DNA from: Cloacimonetes bacterium UBA6081
GTDB lineage: Bacteria; Cloacimonadota; Cloacimonadia; Cloacimonadales; Cloacimonadaceae
Direction: 5' to 3'
Length of the DNA stretch: 29,288 bases
NCBI GenBank assembly: GCA_002428685.1
Contig: DIXL01000065.1
Coordinates: forward strand, 1 to 29,288
Under the pieces are notes generated by a model. It saw nothing but the letters and a program-made list of their open reading frames with translations. It made no database searches and had not been told where the DNA came from. This document shows positions 8,380-15,974 of the stretch, one piece after another (position 1 is the stretch's first letter; every line of letters starts with the position of its first letter). A program made the translations under genes and the position numbers.

Positions 8380-10420
8380 TGATCAAATAGAAAATAGCTA
8401 TTTGCTACAAAGTCTGTTGGAGGGTTACAAACATGAAGTTATCTTAGCATCAAACGGGAAAATTGCCCTGGATGTTTTGTTAGAAAATCCAGTAGATTTA
8501 GTTATAAGCGATATCCTGATGCCCACAATGGATGGTTTCACCCTCTGCAGAGAGATTCGGAAAACCGATAAGCTAAAGAATATCCCTTTTATTGCTTATA
8601 CAGCTACCTATACAGGCCCCAAAGACGAGGAACTGGCAATGCAGCTTGGGGTGAATGCCTTTATCATAAAACCTTGTGAGCCTTTGATTCTAATGCAGAT
8701 AATCAACGAAGTAATGGAAGCTGCCCAGCGGGGAGAGATAAATTTCCCATCTCCAAGTATTACAGAGAATGTAGTTTTAAAGCTATATAACGAGCGCTTA
8801 GTGCGCAAGCTGGAGCAAAAGATGCTGGAAGCCGAGAATGAGGTTATCGCCCGGCGGCAAGCAATGGTAGCTTTGGAGCGTAGCGAAGAACTGCTAAAGG
8901 CTACGCAAAAGATTAGCAAGATTGGCGGCTGGGAATGGGATGTGGAAAAAAAGTTAATCTATTGGACAGAAGAGCTTTATCGCATTCATGATATGGATCC
9001 CGTCCAGGTTCCCGAAAATGCTAAAAACTTGATTAATAAGAGCTTGGAATGCTATTCCGAAGCAGACAGGAAGTATATCTCCAGGGCATTTATCCGCTGT
9101 TTAAAATACGCAGAACCTTTTGTGATTGAGAGGTGGATCACCACCAAGCAAGGAAGGGAACTGTATGTTCGCTCTTCTGGTAAACCTGTAGTGGAAAATG
9201 GGAAACTGGTTAAGATTTATGGAGACTTTCAAGATTTAACCGAACGTAAAAATGCAGAAAAGGAACAAAGTGAGTTGCAGGAACAACTACGCCAGGCTCA
9301 AAAGCTTGATTCCATTGGACAACTTGCCGGTGGGGTTGCGCACGATTTTAACAACATACTAACTGTAATTTTGGGAACAGCAGAAGATTTGCAGGAAAGA
9401 CTATTGCCTGCGGACCCCATTGCCAAAGATTTGGAAGAGATTATCAAAGCCGGAAGGCGTGGAGCAAATTTAACCAGACAACTACTAACCTTCAGCCGCA
9501 AGCACGTGATAAAAGTTCAATTGGTAAATTTAAACAACCTATTGGAAGATATGCAAAAAATGCTGCTGAGATTGATTAGGGAGGACGTCCAGATAGAAAT
9601 TGTTCCGGACAAAGAGCTTGGCTTGATTAAAGCAGATCTGGGGCATATTGAGCAGATAATTCTAAATCTGATTATTAACGCCAGGGAAGCAATGCCGGTG
9701 GGAGGAAAGATAAAAGTGGAAACAAGCAATTTCTTTCCGGACGAGGCTTTCATTTTGTCAAATTCCGAGATTCAGCCTGCCAGGTATGTGTCCTTAAAAG
9801 TTTCCGATACAGGCATTGGCATGGATGAAAATACGCTTAAGCATCTTTTCGATCCCTTTTTTACTACCAAAGAGAAGCAGAAGGGGACTGGTCTTGGTTT
9901 GTCAACAGTTTATGGAATAGTCCGCAATCTGAAAGGTTATATAAAGGTTAACAGCAAACTTGGTAAGGGAACCACATTCACTGTTTTATTACCACAATCG
10001 GACGACAGCCCCGATAATATGGAATCTGAGGATGCTTTCACAGAGGATAAACCCAAACCGAAATTAGTTATGATTATTGATGATGATCCCTACATTTGCG
10101 GCATGACCGGAAAGATGGTAGCTAAGCTTGGATTTCAGGTGATTACAGCTTTAAGCGGTAAAGAAGCCATGGAAAAAATCGAATCCGAAAACCTTTTACC
10201 CAATTTGGTTATCACTGATGTTGTTATGCCGGGGCTTAATGGCTTTGAATTTCTTGCACTGTTAAGGGCAAAACAGCCGGCAATCCAGGCTATCGTTATA
10301 TCTGGTTACACAGCCAAAGCGATTGAACAATATGGAAAGCTTGATCCGGAAACACCCTTTATCCAGAAACCTTTTTCACGCGCAGAACTGGAGGAAGCCA
10401 TTCTTCGTGCCCTTGGTTAA
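8360..10420 (+). CDS. hybrid histidine kinase, REC-PAS-HisKA-HATPase-REC
   Basis: A 686-residue cytoplasmic signalling protein without an obvious membrane segment. Order: receiver (1-125, Asp51 in SDILMPTMDG), coiled coil (about 140-180), PAS domain (about 185-297, GGWEWDVEKKLIYW), HisKA with the H-box AGGVAHDFNN (His328), HATPase (about 430-555, LNLIINAREAM, DTGIGMDE, GTGLGLSTVYG), and a second receiver (about 570-686, Asp620 in ITDVVMPGLNG). The GVAHDFNN box is typical of PAS-linked hybrid kinases. The ATG follows AGGGAG by about 7 nt and starts inside the receiver gene (20-nt overlap, different frame). No output domain exists in this protein or its two partners, so the regulated target lies elsewhere. 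It converges on the GAF gene, with 14 nt between stops. Confidence 0.93.
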   Translation: MKVLIVDDQIENSYLLQSLLEGYKHEVILASNGKIALDVLLENPVDLVISDILMPTMDGFTLCREIRKTDKLKNIPFIAYTATYTGPKDEELAMQLGVNAFIIKPCEPLILMQIINEVMEAAQRGEINFPSPSITENVVLKLYNERLVRKLEQKMLEAENEVIARRQAMVALERSEELLKATQKISKIGGWEWDVEKKLIYWTEELYRIHDMDPVQVPENAKNLINKSLECYSEADRKYISRAFIRCLKYAEPFVIERWITTKQGRELYVRSSGKPVVENGKLVKIYGDFQDLTERKNAEKEQSELQEQLRQAQKLDSIGQLAGGVAHDFNNILTVILGTAEDLQERLLPADPIAKDLEEIIKAGRRGANLTRQLLTFSRKHVIKVQLVNLNNLLEDMQKMLLRLIREDVQIEIVPDKELGLIKADLGHIEQIILNLIINAREAMPVGGKIKVETSNFFPDEAFILSNSEIQPARYVSLKVSDTGIGMDENTLKHLFDPFFTTKEKQKGTGLGLSTVYGIVRNLKGYIKVNSKLGKGTTFTVLLPQSDDSPDNMESEDAFTEDKPKPKLVMIIDDDPYICGMTGKMVAKLGFQVITALSGKEAMEKIESENLLPNLVITDVVMPGLNGFEFLALLRAKQPAIQAIVISGYTAKAIEQYGKLDPETPFIQKPFSRAELEEAILRALG

Positions 10421-10434
10421 TCCAATGTAAAATG

Positions 10435-11118
10435 CTAAGGGGATTCATGTTCCGCCATACAATCCGGGCAAATACTATGGCTGAAATCCGCTTCAGGATG
10501 GTTAATCAGGTAATTTTCGACGGGAATCCAGACTCCGGCAGTATCTTTTATTCTTTTGCAGTAGGCGCAGATACTGTTCAAACCACGCAGGGCTTGCAAT
10601 TCATTTAAGTAATCGATTACCTGTTTATTCTTATCGCCTAAAATGCTATTGGCAAAAATGATCTCTAAATCACTCTGAATAAGGTTTCTAAATTTACTCA
10701 TCAGGTTTTCTACAATTGGCGGATAGGCATTTTCCTTGTTGTCCAGAATACACAGGGTCCCAAAAGGGGCATTATTAGGCAGTATAATTGGGAAACCAAG
10801 GTATGATATCATGTTAAGTTTAATATCCGGGTTGTTTCTCCATTCCTTATCTTTCAAGGCATTGTGAACCATTAGTTCGTGTGTGGATTTGATTACTCTT
10901 TCACAATACAAACCAGAGCCATCCATAACTTCTTTTTCTCCAACCTTATAGGGGTTTCCCTGAGAATTACTGCTGATAAATACCTCCAAAGTGGGGTCGT
11001 TGTATCGCATCACCAAAGCCGCCGGAACGTTTAGCAATTCGGCTAAGATATCTACAATATCCTGCCAGGATTTCAACTTCGACTCAGGAATATCCACAAT
11101 TACTTTTTTGTTAATCAT
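10435..11118 (-). CDS. GAF-domain protein with C-terminal Cys4 motif
   Basis: A 227-residue soluble protein. Residues about 18-160 form a GAF domain (ISYLGFPI and APFGTLCILDN are typical of its last strands), a small-molecule or redox sensing fold. Residues 180-222 hold the motif ICAYCKRIKDTAGVW followed by ICPDC: Cys184, Cys187, Cys217 and Cys220. This segment is widely seen at the ends of kinases and GAF/PAS regulators and is presumably a metal or redox site (established motif, uncertain chemistry). No kinase or output domain is attached. The ATG follows AAGGGAC by about 7 nt. It lies convergent to the phosphorelay genes and may feed into that pathway (inference from position only). Confidence 0.85.
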   Translation of the reverse strand: MINKKVIVDIPESKLKSWQDIVDILAELLNVPAALVMRYNDPTLEVFISSNSQGNPYKVGEKEVMDGSGLYCERVIKSTHELMVHNALKDKEWRNNPDIKLNMISYLGFPIILPNNAPFGTLCILDNKENAYPPIVENLMSKFRNLIQSDLEIIFANSILGDKNKQVIDYLNELQALRGLNSICAYCKRIKDTAGVWIPVENYLINHPEADFSHSICPDCMAEHESP

Positions 11119-11250
11119 TTTTTTTGTCCCTTTTCAAAACATCACAGCTTGCACATTCATCACAAACTAATCTATGCCAACGTGCTTATCAGGACATAAT
11201 AGCCGGATCTGGGATTCTAACAAGTAGGATGCTTGAAAATTGGACAAAGG

Positions 11251-11370
11251 GCAACAAGCGAAGACAGTTTTGATGTGAAACGAGAGCGACTCCCTGTTCA
11301 TAACTGCAACCGAAGGTAGTTTTGATGCAAAACGAGAGCGACTCCTTGATTCATGTCTGCAACTGAAGTC
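11251..11370. repeat. imperfect ~54-nt tandem repeat, about 2.2 copies
   Basis: Unit one is 11251-11305, unit two 11306-11358, and a partial third starts at 11359 (all begin GCAAC). The best-conserved core in units one and two contains TTTTGATG, then AAACGAGAGCGACTCC. A related sequence appears on the opposite strand at 11404-11429 (CGCTCGTTTTGCATTAAAAC). Identity between units is roughly 80 percent by eye. There are too few and too imperfect copies for a CRISPR. It looks like a fragment of a dispersed family. Confidence 0.65.
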
Positions 11371-11718
11371 TATCTCCTTACCCATATTTATACGGTAACA
11401 TAACGCTCGTTTTGCATTAAAACGGAAGTGCACATCTGGGTTTACTTGCGAGGATTTCAGGATTATAGGCGTTTAATTTTTAGTGTGCGGTGAATCATGT
11501 GAAAACAGGATGTTTAATGCAAAGCAGAAATTCTACTAATCCTTTTTCCCCTTTAATCCTAAAATCCTTGTTTCGAAAACTGATACCACTACTCCGTTTA
11601 ACCCAAAAAGAGCGAATTTGTTACACTATAATGAGCAAGAAAACTTCGAAAAGATCGTTGCATAAGCACAACGGGTGTCCTCGCTCTTTTTAGGTCAAAC
11701 GAGGTTGTTTCTTGCTTG

Positions 11719-11785
11719 CATTGTCATATCATTCCCATATCAATCTCAATAATATTGGGAATGCTATGGGAATGCTATGGGAATG
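11719..11785. repeat. palindromic 11-nt-unit element, copy 1 (decayed)
   Basis: Left arm 11719-11751, centre 11752, right arm 11753-11785. Each arm is three 11-nt units related to CATTCCCATAT or its complement. The arms pair with about six mismatches in 33 positions. At 11757-11789 the right side is three exact tandem copies of GGGAATGCTAT. The left flank TTGCTTG is shared with copy 2 at 26565-26631. It is 185 nt upstream of the likely proS start. No transposase is nearby. Confidence 0.8.
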
Positions 11786-11970
11786 CTATCGTGGAAGAGA
11801 TTCTAAGCAGACTTTATAGCCAATCTGGATGGTGGATGCAGCAAGGACTTGACAAGATACGCACTATAACAGATTTGGTCTTTTCCTTTAATTGCGTGGA
11901 ATGGGCTTTATTGAAGCCGCTTTCTCTTGTGCCAATTAAAGAATTAGGATTAGAGTCAGACGGAGTTATA

Positions 11971-13494
11971 GTGAGTAAAAACAAGCAAACTGCCATAGTC
12001 CCGATAAGAGAAGATAACTATGCTGAGTGGTATCAGCAGGTAATAAAGGCTGCCGATATGGCAGAAAACAGCGATGTGCGTGGTTGCATGGTGATAAAAC
12101 CCTGGGGTTACGCGATATGGGAAAACATTCAACGAGTCTTGGATGGCATGTTTCGCGAAACAGGCCACCGTAATGCTTATTTCCCAATTTTTATTCCCAA
12201 AAGTTATTTTGAAAAAGAGGCTGAGCACGTAGAGGGATTTGCCAAGGAATGTGCCATAGTTACTCACAGCAGATTGGAACCCGATGGCAAAGGTGGCTTA
12301 AAAGTAGCCGGTGAACTAACCGAGCCCTATATTGTGCGTCCCACCAGCGAAACCATCATTGGAGCCTCGTTTGCCAAATGGGTAAATTCTTACCGCGACC
12401 TGCCTTTGTTGATAAACCAATGGGCAAACATTGTCCGCTGGGAAATGCGCACCCGGTTGTTTTTGCGGACTACGGAATTCCTGTGGCAGGAAGGCCACAC
12501 GGTTCACGAAACCGAAGCCGAGGCACAAGATGAAACACGCAAAATGCTGGGTGTTTATGCTCAATTTGCCAAAGAATATCTTGCCCTACCGGTAATTCAG
12601 GGTGAAAAGACAGAGGCAGAAAAGTTTCCCGGCGCGGTTACCACCTATTGCATAGAAGCCATGATGCAAGATAAAAAAGCCTTGCAGAGTGGCACCTCAC
12701 ACTTTTTAGGCCAGAACTTTGCCAAGGCCTCGGGGATAAAATTCCAAAGCCGAAATGGTGCATTTGAATATGCCTGGACTACGTCCTGGGGAGTTTCCAC
12801 TCGTTTAATTGGCGCGCTTATCATGGCTCATAGTGATGATAATGGCCTGGTGCTGCCCCCCAAAATTGCCCCGTCGCATGTTGCCTTGATCCCCATCTAT
12901 CGCAGCGAAGAAGAGCACGAACTGGTGCTGGATTTTGCCAAACAAATCCAAAATAGTTTAAAGAAACTGATGCTGGACGAGGTGAAAATCTATACTGAGC
13001 TTGATGATAGAGACTTAACCAGTAGTGAGCGTAACTGGAACTGGATTAAAAAAGGTATTCCCCTACGCATTGAAATTGGCCCTCGCGATATAGCCCAGAA
13101 TAGCGTTATGGTTGCCAGACGCGATAAAGAACCCCGCGATAAACAAGCGATATCTGTGGATCAGCTTGCCGTTTTCGTGCTGGAGACTTTGACGGAAATG
13201 CAGGAAGGATACTATAACCGTGCTTTGGAATTTAGGGATGCCAATATTGTCCAAATTGATGATACTGATAGCTTTTATCGCTTCTTTACACCCAAAAACA
13301 CCGGCCAGCCGGAAATCCATGGCGGTTTTGCCCAGTCACATTGGTGTGGAAGCCCCGAATGCGAAACGAAGATCAAGGACGATCTGAAGGTATCAATCCG
13401 CTGCATCCCCTTTGATGCAGTGGAAGAGAAAGGGCTCTGCATATCCTGTGGTAAAGCTTCGGCCCGCAGAGTGATATTTGCCAAATCATATTAA
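11971..13494 (+). CDS. proS: prolyl-tRNA synthetase, archaeal/eukaryote-type
   Basis: Charges tRNA-Pro with proline in the cytoplasm. The 507-residue protein is the short form without the bacterial editing insertion. Class II motifs are present: YFPIFIPKSYF then EGF in motif 1's region, LRTTEFLWQEGHT (motif 2) and the late GVSTRLIGALIMAHSDDNGLVLPP (motif 3). It then has an anticodon-binding domain (about 290-400) and a C-terminal domain with a Cys4 site (WCGSPEC, LCISCG). The start is GTG 11971: CGGAG lies 5 nt upstream and family members begin with a closely similar K-TAIVP sequence. The frame is open to 11716 but that 85-codon extension crosses a palindromic repeat and has no family resemblance. 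cinA follows after 3 nt, so proS heads a housekeeping operon. Confidence 0.94.
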   Translation: MSKNKQTAIVPIREDNYAEWYQQVIKAADMAENSDVRGCMVIKPWGYAIWENIQRVLDGMFRETGHRNAYFPIFIPKSYFEKEAEHVEGFAKECAIVTHSRLEPDGKGGLKVAGELTEPYIVRPTSETIIGASFAKWVNSYRDLPLLINQWANIVRWEMRTRLFLRTTEFLWQEGHTVHETEAEAQDETRKMLGVYAQFAKEYLALPVIQGEKTEAEKFPGAVTTYCIEAMMQDKKALQSGTSHFLGQNFAKASGIKFQSRNGAFEYAWTTSWGVSTRLIGALIMAHSDDNGLVLPPKIAPSHVALIPIYRSEEEHELVLDFAKQIQNSLKKLMLDEVKIYTELDDRDLTSSERNWNWIKKGIPLRIEIGPRDIAQNSVMVARRDKEPRDKQAISVDQLAVFVLETLTEMQEGYYNRALEFRDANIVQIDDTDSFYRFFTPKNTGQPEIHGGFAQSHWCGSPECETKIKDDLKVSIRCIPFDAVEEKGLCISCGKASARRVIFAKSY

Positions 13495-13497
13495 GCA

Positions 13498-14724
13498 ATG
13501 AAAGCTGCTGTAATCTCCATTGGCAACGAAATCCTGCTGGGTAAAACCCTAAACACCAATATGGCCTTTTTAGGCTCGGAGCTTGCCAAAATAGGCATTC
13601 CAGTGGAATATGCTTTGACTATCAAAGACGATCCCGAAGCCATTATAAAGGCTTTGAGCGAAACCTGGAACAAATATGAGGTAGTAATCAGCACCGGTGG
13701 ATTGGGGCCAACGGAAGATGATCTTTCCAAATCTGCCATAGCCAGATTCTTTGGGAAAGAGCTGCATTTTGATGACGAGGTTTGGGCTTATGTGCAGAAT
13801 ATGTTTTCCCGAAGGAAGATGCATACTCCGGAGATAAATCGCTGTCAGGCCATGGTTCCAAACGACTTTGAGGTGTTGAAAAACGAAAGAGGAACTGCTC
13901 CGGGGCTGCATTATTGCCAGGATAACCGGCATTTCTTTGCGCTGCAAGGTGTGCCTCTGGAGATGCGCCATATATTTGAAAACCATATTAAGGCGATACT
14001 ACGAAGTAGTTATCACGATCTAAAAGGCATACACCAGAGGACTTTACGGACTCATGGGATATCAGAATCGCGCTTAGCAGAACTGTTTAAGTTGGCAGAT
14101 TTACCAGAGGACGTGTCCCTGGCCTGGTTGCCTCAAACCGGAAGAGTTGATATGCGCTTTTACGGGACTAATCTGGATCAGATTAATCTGGCTATGGATA
14201 AGGCTTCCGAGGTGTTAAATGATTATCTTTGGAGTTGGAATGACCAAAGTCCGGCAGAAGTATTATTAGGGTATTTGTGGAAAAATGGCAACACTATTTC
14301 TGTGGCAGAATCCTGCACCGGCGGATTGGTTCAAAAACTGATTACCGATATAGCCGGCGCGTCTAAGGCATTCTTGGGTGGAATTATAGCCTATACAAAC
14401 GAGATTAAGGAAAGTGTGCTGAAAGTTGATTCTCAAACTCTCTCGCGTTATGGCGCAGTTAGTGAACAATGCGCTGCTGAGATGGCAATTGGGATAAAAG
14501 CATTGACAAAATCGGGATATGCCTTGTCTTTGACGGGGATTGCCGGACCCGATGGTGGAACGGCAGAAAAACCAGTAGGAACGGTTTGTTTTGGCTTTAT
14601 AGCCGCTGAGAAAATTTGGACCAAGACCCAAATCTTTACCGGGGATAGGGATTCTATACGCTATAAATCTGCTGAATTTGCCCTCCTCGAACTAATCAAA
14701 TTTGAACAAGGCAGGAATAGTTGA
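13498..14724 (+). CDS. cinA: CinA-family protein (MoCF-like plus NMN deamidase domain)
   Basis: A 408-residue two-domain protein. The N-terminal MoCF-like domain (about 1-170, ISIGNEILLGKTLNTN and STGGLGPTEDDLS) is linked in the family to ADP-ribose pyrophosphatase activity. The C-terminal CinA/PncC domain (about 255-405) has the conserved ESCTGG, LGGIIAYTNEIK and TGIAGPDGGTAEKPVGTV motifs of nicotinamide-mononucleotide deamidases. It probably salvages or cleans up NMN and related nucleotides. Length is normal for the full-length form. The ATG lies 3 nt after the proS stop. Its TGA overlaps the TTG of purD. Confidence 0.93.
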   Translation: MKAAVISIGNEILLGKTLNTNMAFLGSELAKIGIPVEYALTIKDDPEAIIKALSETWNKYEVVISTGGLGPTEDDLSKSAIARFFGKELHFDDEVWAYVQNMFSRRKMHTPEINRCQAMVPNDFEVLKNERGTAPGLHYCQDNRHFFALQGVPLEMRHIFENHIKAILRSSYHDLKGIHQRTLRTHGISESRLAELFKLADLPEDVSLAWLPQTGRVDMRFYGTNLDQINLAMDKASEVLNDYLWSWNDQSPAEVLLGYLWKNGNTISVAESCTGGLVQKLITDIAGASKAFLGGIIAYTNEIKESVLKVDSQTLSRYGAVSEQCAAEMAIGIKALTKSGYALSLTGIAGPDGGTAEKPVGTVCFGFIAAEKIWTKTQIFTGDRDSIRYKSAEFALLELIKFEQGRNS

Positions 14725-15953
14725 AAGTTCTAATCATAGGCAGCGGAGGCAGGGAACATGCTTTGGCAGAGTGTTTTGCCAAAAGTGAAAAGGTAAGTGG
14801 GTTGTTTGTGGCACCTGGAAATGCAGGCATTGCCATTGCTTACAACTGTTTACCTCTGCACACCCACGCTGAGATTATTAGGTTCTGCCTGGATACCCAT
14901 ATTGACATGGTGTTTATCGGGCCGGAACAACCCATTTCTGAGGGTCTATCGGATGAATTGCGGGTAAATGGAATAAAAGTAATTGCCCCCAGCCGCTTTG
15001 CAGCCCAACTGGAAACCAGCAAGATATTTGCCAAACAATTGATGCAAGAAAAGGGGATTCCCACTGCCAACTACAAGATTATCAAAGACATACAATCTGC
15101 TGAAGCCAGACTATCAGAATTTAATTACCCTGTGGTTATCAAAGCAGATGGATTGGCTGCGGGTAAGGGTGTGATAATAGCTGAAGACTACGCTGCAGCT
15201 ATGAACGCACTGAACAAGCTTAGCTTTACCAAACAAGGAGTTATTGCCGAGGAATTCTTAACCGGATGGGAAGTATCTTTATTTGCCCTATGCGATGGAT
15301 GGAACTATCAAAGCACCATTTTTGCCCAGGATCACAAACAACTTTATGACCATGATTTGGGACCCAACACCGGAGGAATGGGAGCCTTTGCTCCTGTGAA
15401 ACAAGCAGAAAAGTATCGCCGGCAAATTGAGGAAGAGATAATCGAACCTACTTTGGCGGCGATGCGGGAATTGGGACACCCCTATCAGGGCGTTTTGTAT
15501 TGCGGATTGATGATAACTGCCACAGGCCCCAAGGTGATAGAGTTTAACTGCCGTTTTGGCGATCCCGAGGCACAGGTGATATTGCCCTTGCTGGAAACGG
15601 ATTTTGTGGATATCTGCCAAGCCATCCTGACTAATACAATAGATACAGTGCAAGTGAAGTTTAGTAGTGAAGCCGCCCTTGGAGTGGTGATGGCTTCCAA
15701 AGGTTATCCGGATTCTTATGCCACAGGCTTTCCCATTACAATGCCAAATCCCATCCCGGAAGGCGTTTACTTTTCGGGTGTTGCCAAAGGTGATGGCGGA
15801 CTGCAAACAGCCGGCGGAAGAGTTTTGTGCGTGGTTGGCAGGGGTAATGATGTGCAAACTGCAAAAGCCAAGGCATATAAGAAACTGGAAAGTATCAGTT
15901 TTAAGGCAAAAACTTACCGCTGTGATATTGGCGGAAGAGAAAATACCCTTTAA
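14721..15953 (+). CDS. purD: phosphoribosylamine-glycine ligase (GARS)
   Basis: Second step of de novo purine synthesis: joins glycine to phosphoribosylamine using ATP. The 410-residue protein begins VLIIGSGGREHALA, the family's N-terminal signature, and has the ATP-grasp motifs: VIKADGLAAGKGVI (about 139-152), DHKQLYDHDLGPNTGGMGAF and EFNCRFGDPEAQVIL. Length is close to the usual 420-430. The start is a TTG at 14721 that overlaps the cinA stop (TTGA); no later start fits the N-terminal motif, so the TTG is well supported. It is followed with no gap by the C25 peptidase gene. No other purine gene is seen here. Confidence 0.96.
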   Translation: MKVLIIGSGGREHALAECFAKSEKVSGLFVAPGNAGIAIAYNCLPLHTHAEIIRFCLDTHIDMVFIGPEQPISEGLSDELRVNGIKVIAPSRFAAQLETSKIFAKQLMQEKGIPTANYKIIKDIQSAEARLSEFNYPVVIKADGLAAGKGVIIAEDYAAAMNALNKLSFTKQGVIAEEFLTGWEVSLFALCDGWNYQSTIFAQDHKQLYDHDLGPNTGGMGAFAPVKQAEKYRRQIEEEIIEPTLAAMRELGHPYQGVLYCGLMITATGPKVIEFNCRFGDPEAQVILPLLETDFVDICQAILTNTIDTVQVKFSSEAALGVVMASKGYPDSYATGFPITMPNPIPEGVYFSGVAKGDGGLQTAGGRVLCVVGRGNDVQTAKAKAYKKLESISFKAKTYRCDIGGRENTL

Positions 15954-15974
15954 ATGAATGGAGTGATTACAATT

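Larger units (their letters stand above)
11119..11970. other. gene-free, repeat-rich region upstream of proS
   Basis: About 850 nt with no supported gene. It contains an imperfect tandem repeat (11251-11370), an inverted relative of it (11404-11429), a degenerate piece near 11510, and the first palindromic element (11719-11785). Short frames on both strands (11167-11433 minus, 11490-11693 plus) lack convincing ribosome binding sites, and the minus one merely translates the tandem repeat. The proS reading frame happens to be open back to 11716, through the palindrome, but it does not look coding there. It is probably a decayed insertion zone containing the proS promoter, which I could not assign. 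Confidence 0.6.

Noticed and set aside
11251..11370. Possible CRISPR array
   Set aside because: Only about 2.2 imperfect units, with divergence inside the core and no distinct spacers or cas genes.
11167..11433. 88-codon minus-strand frame upstream of the GAF gene
   Set aside because: It translates the tandem repeat twice (recurring Arg/Ser-rich phrases) and has no ribosome binding site.
11490..11693. 67-codon plus-strand frame upstream of proS
   Set aside because: Weak initiation context, composition unlike neighbours, and overlap with repeat fragments.
13570..13986. 138-codon minus-strand frame opposite cinA
   Set aside because: It lies wholly antisense to a well-supported cinA and shows no domain.
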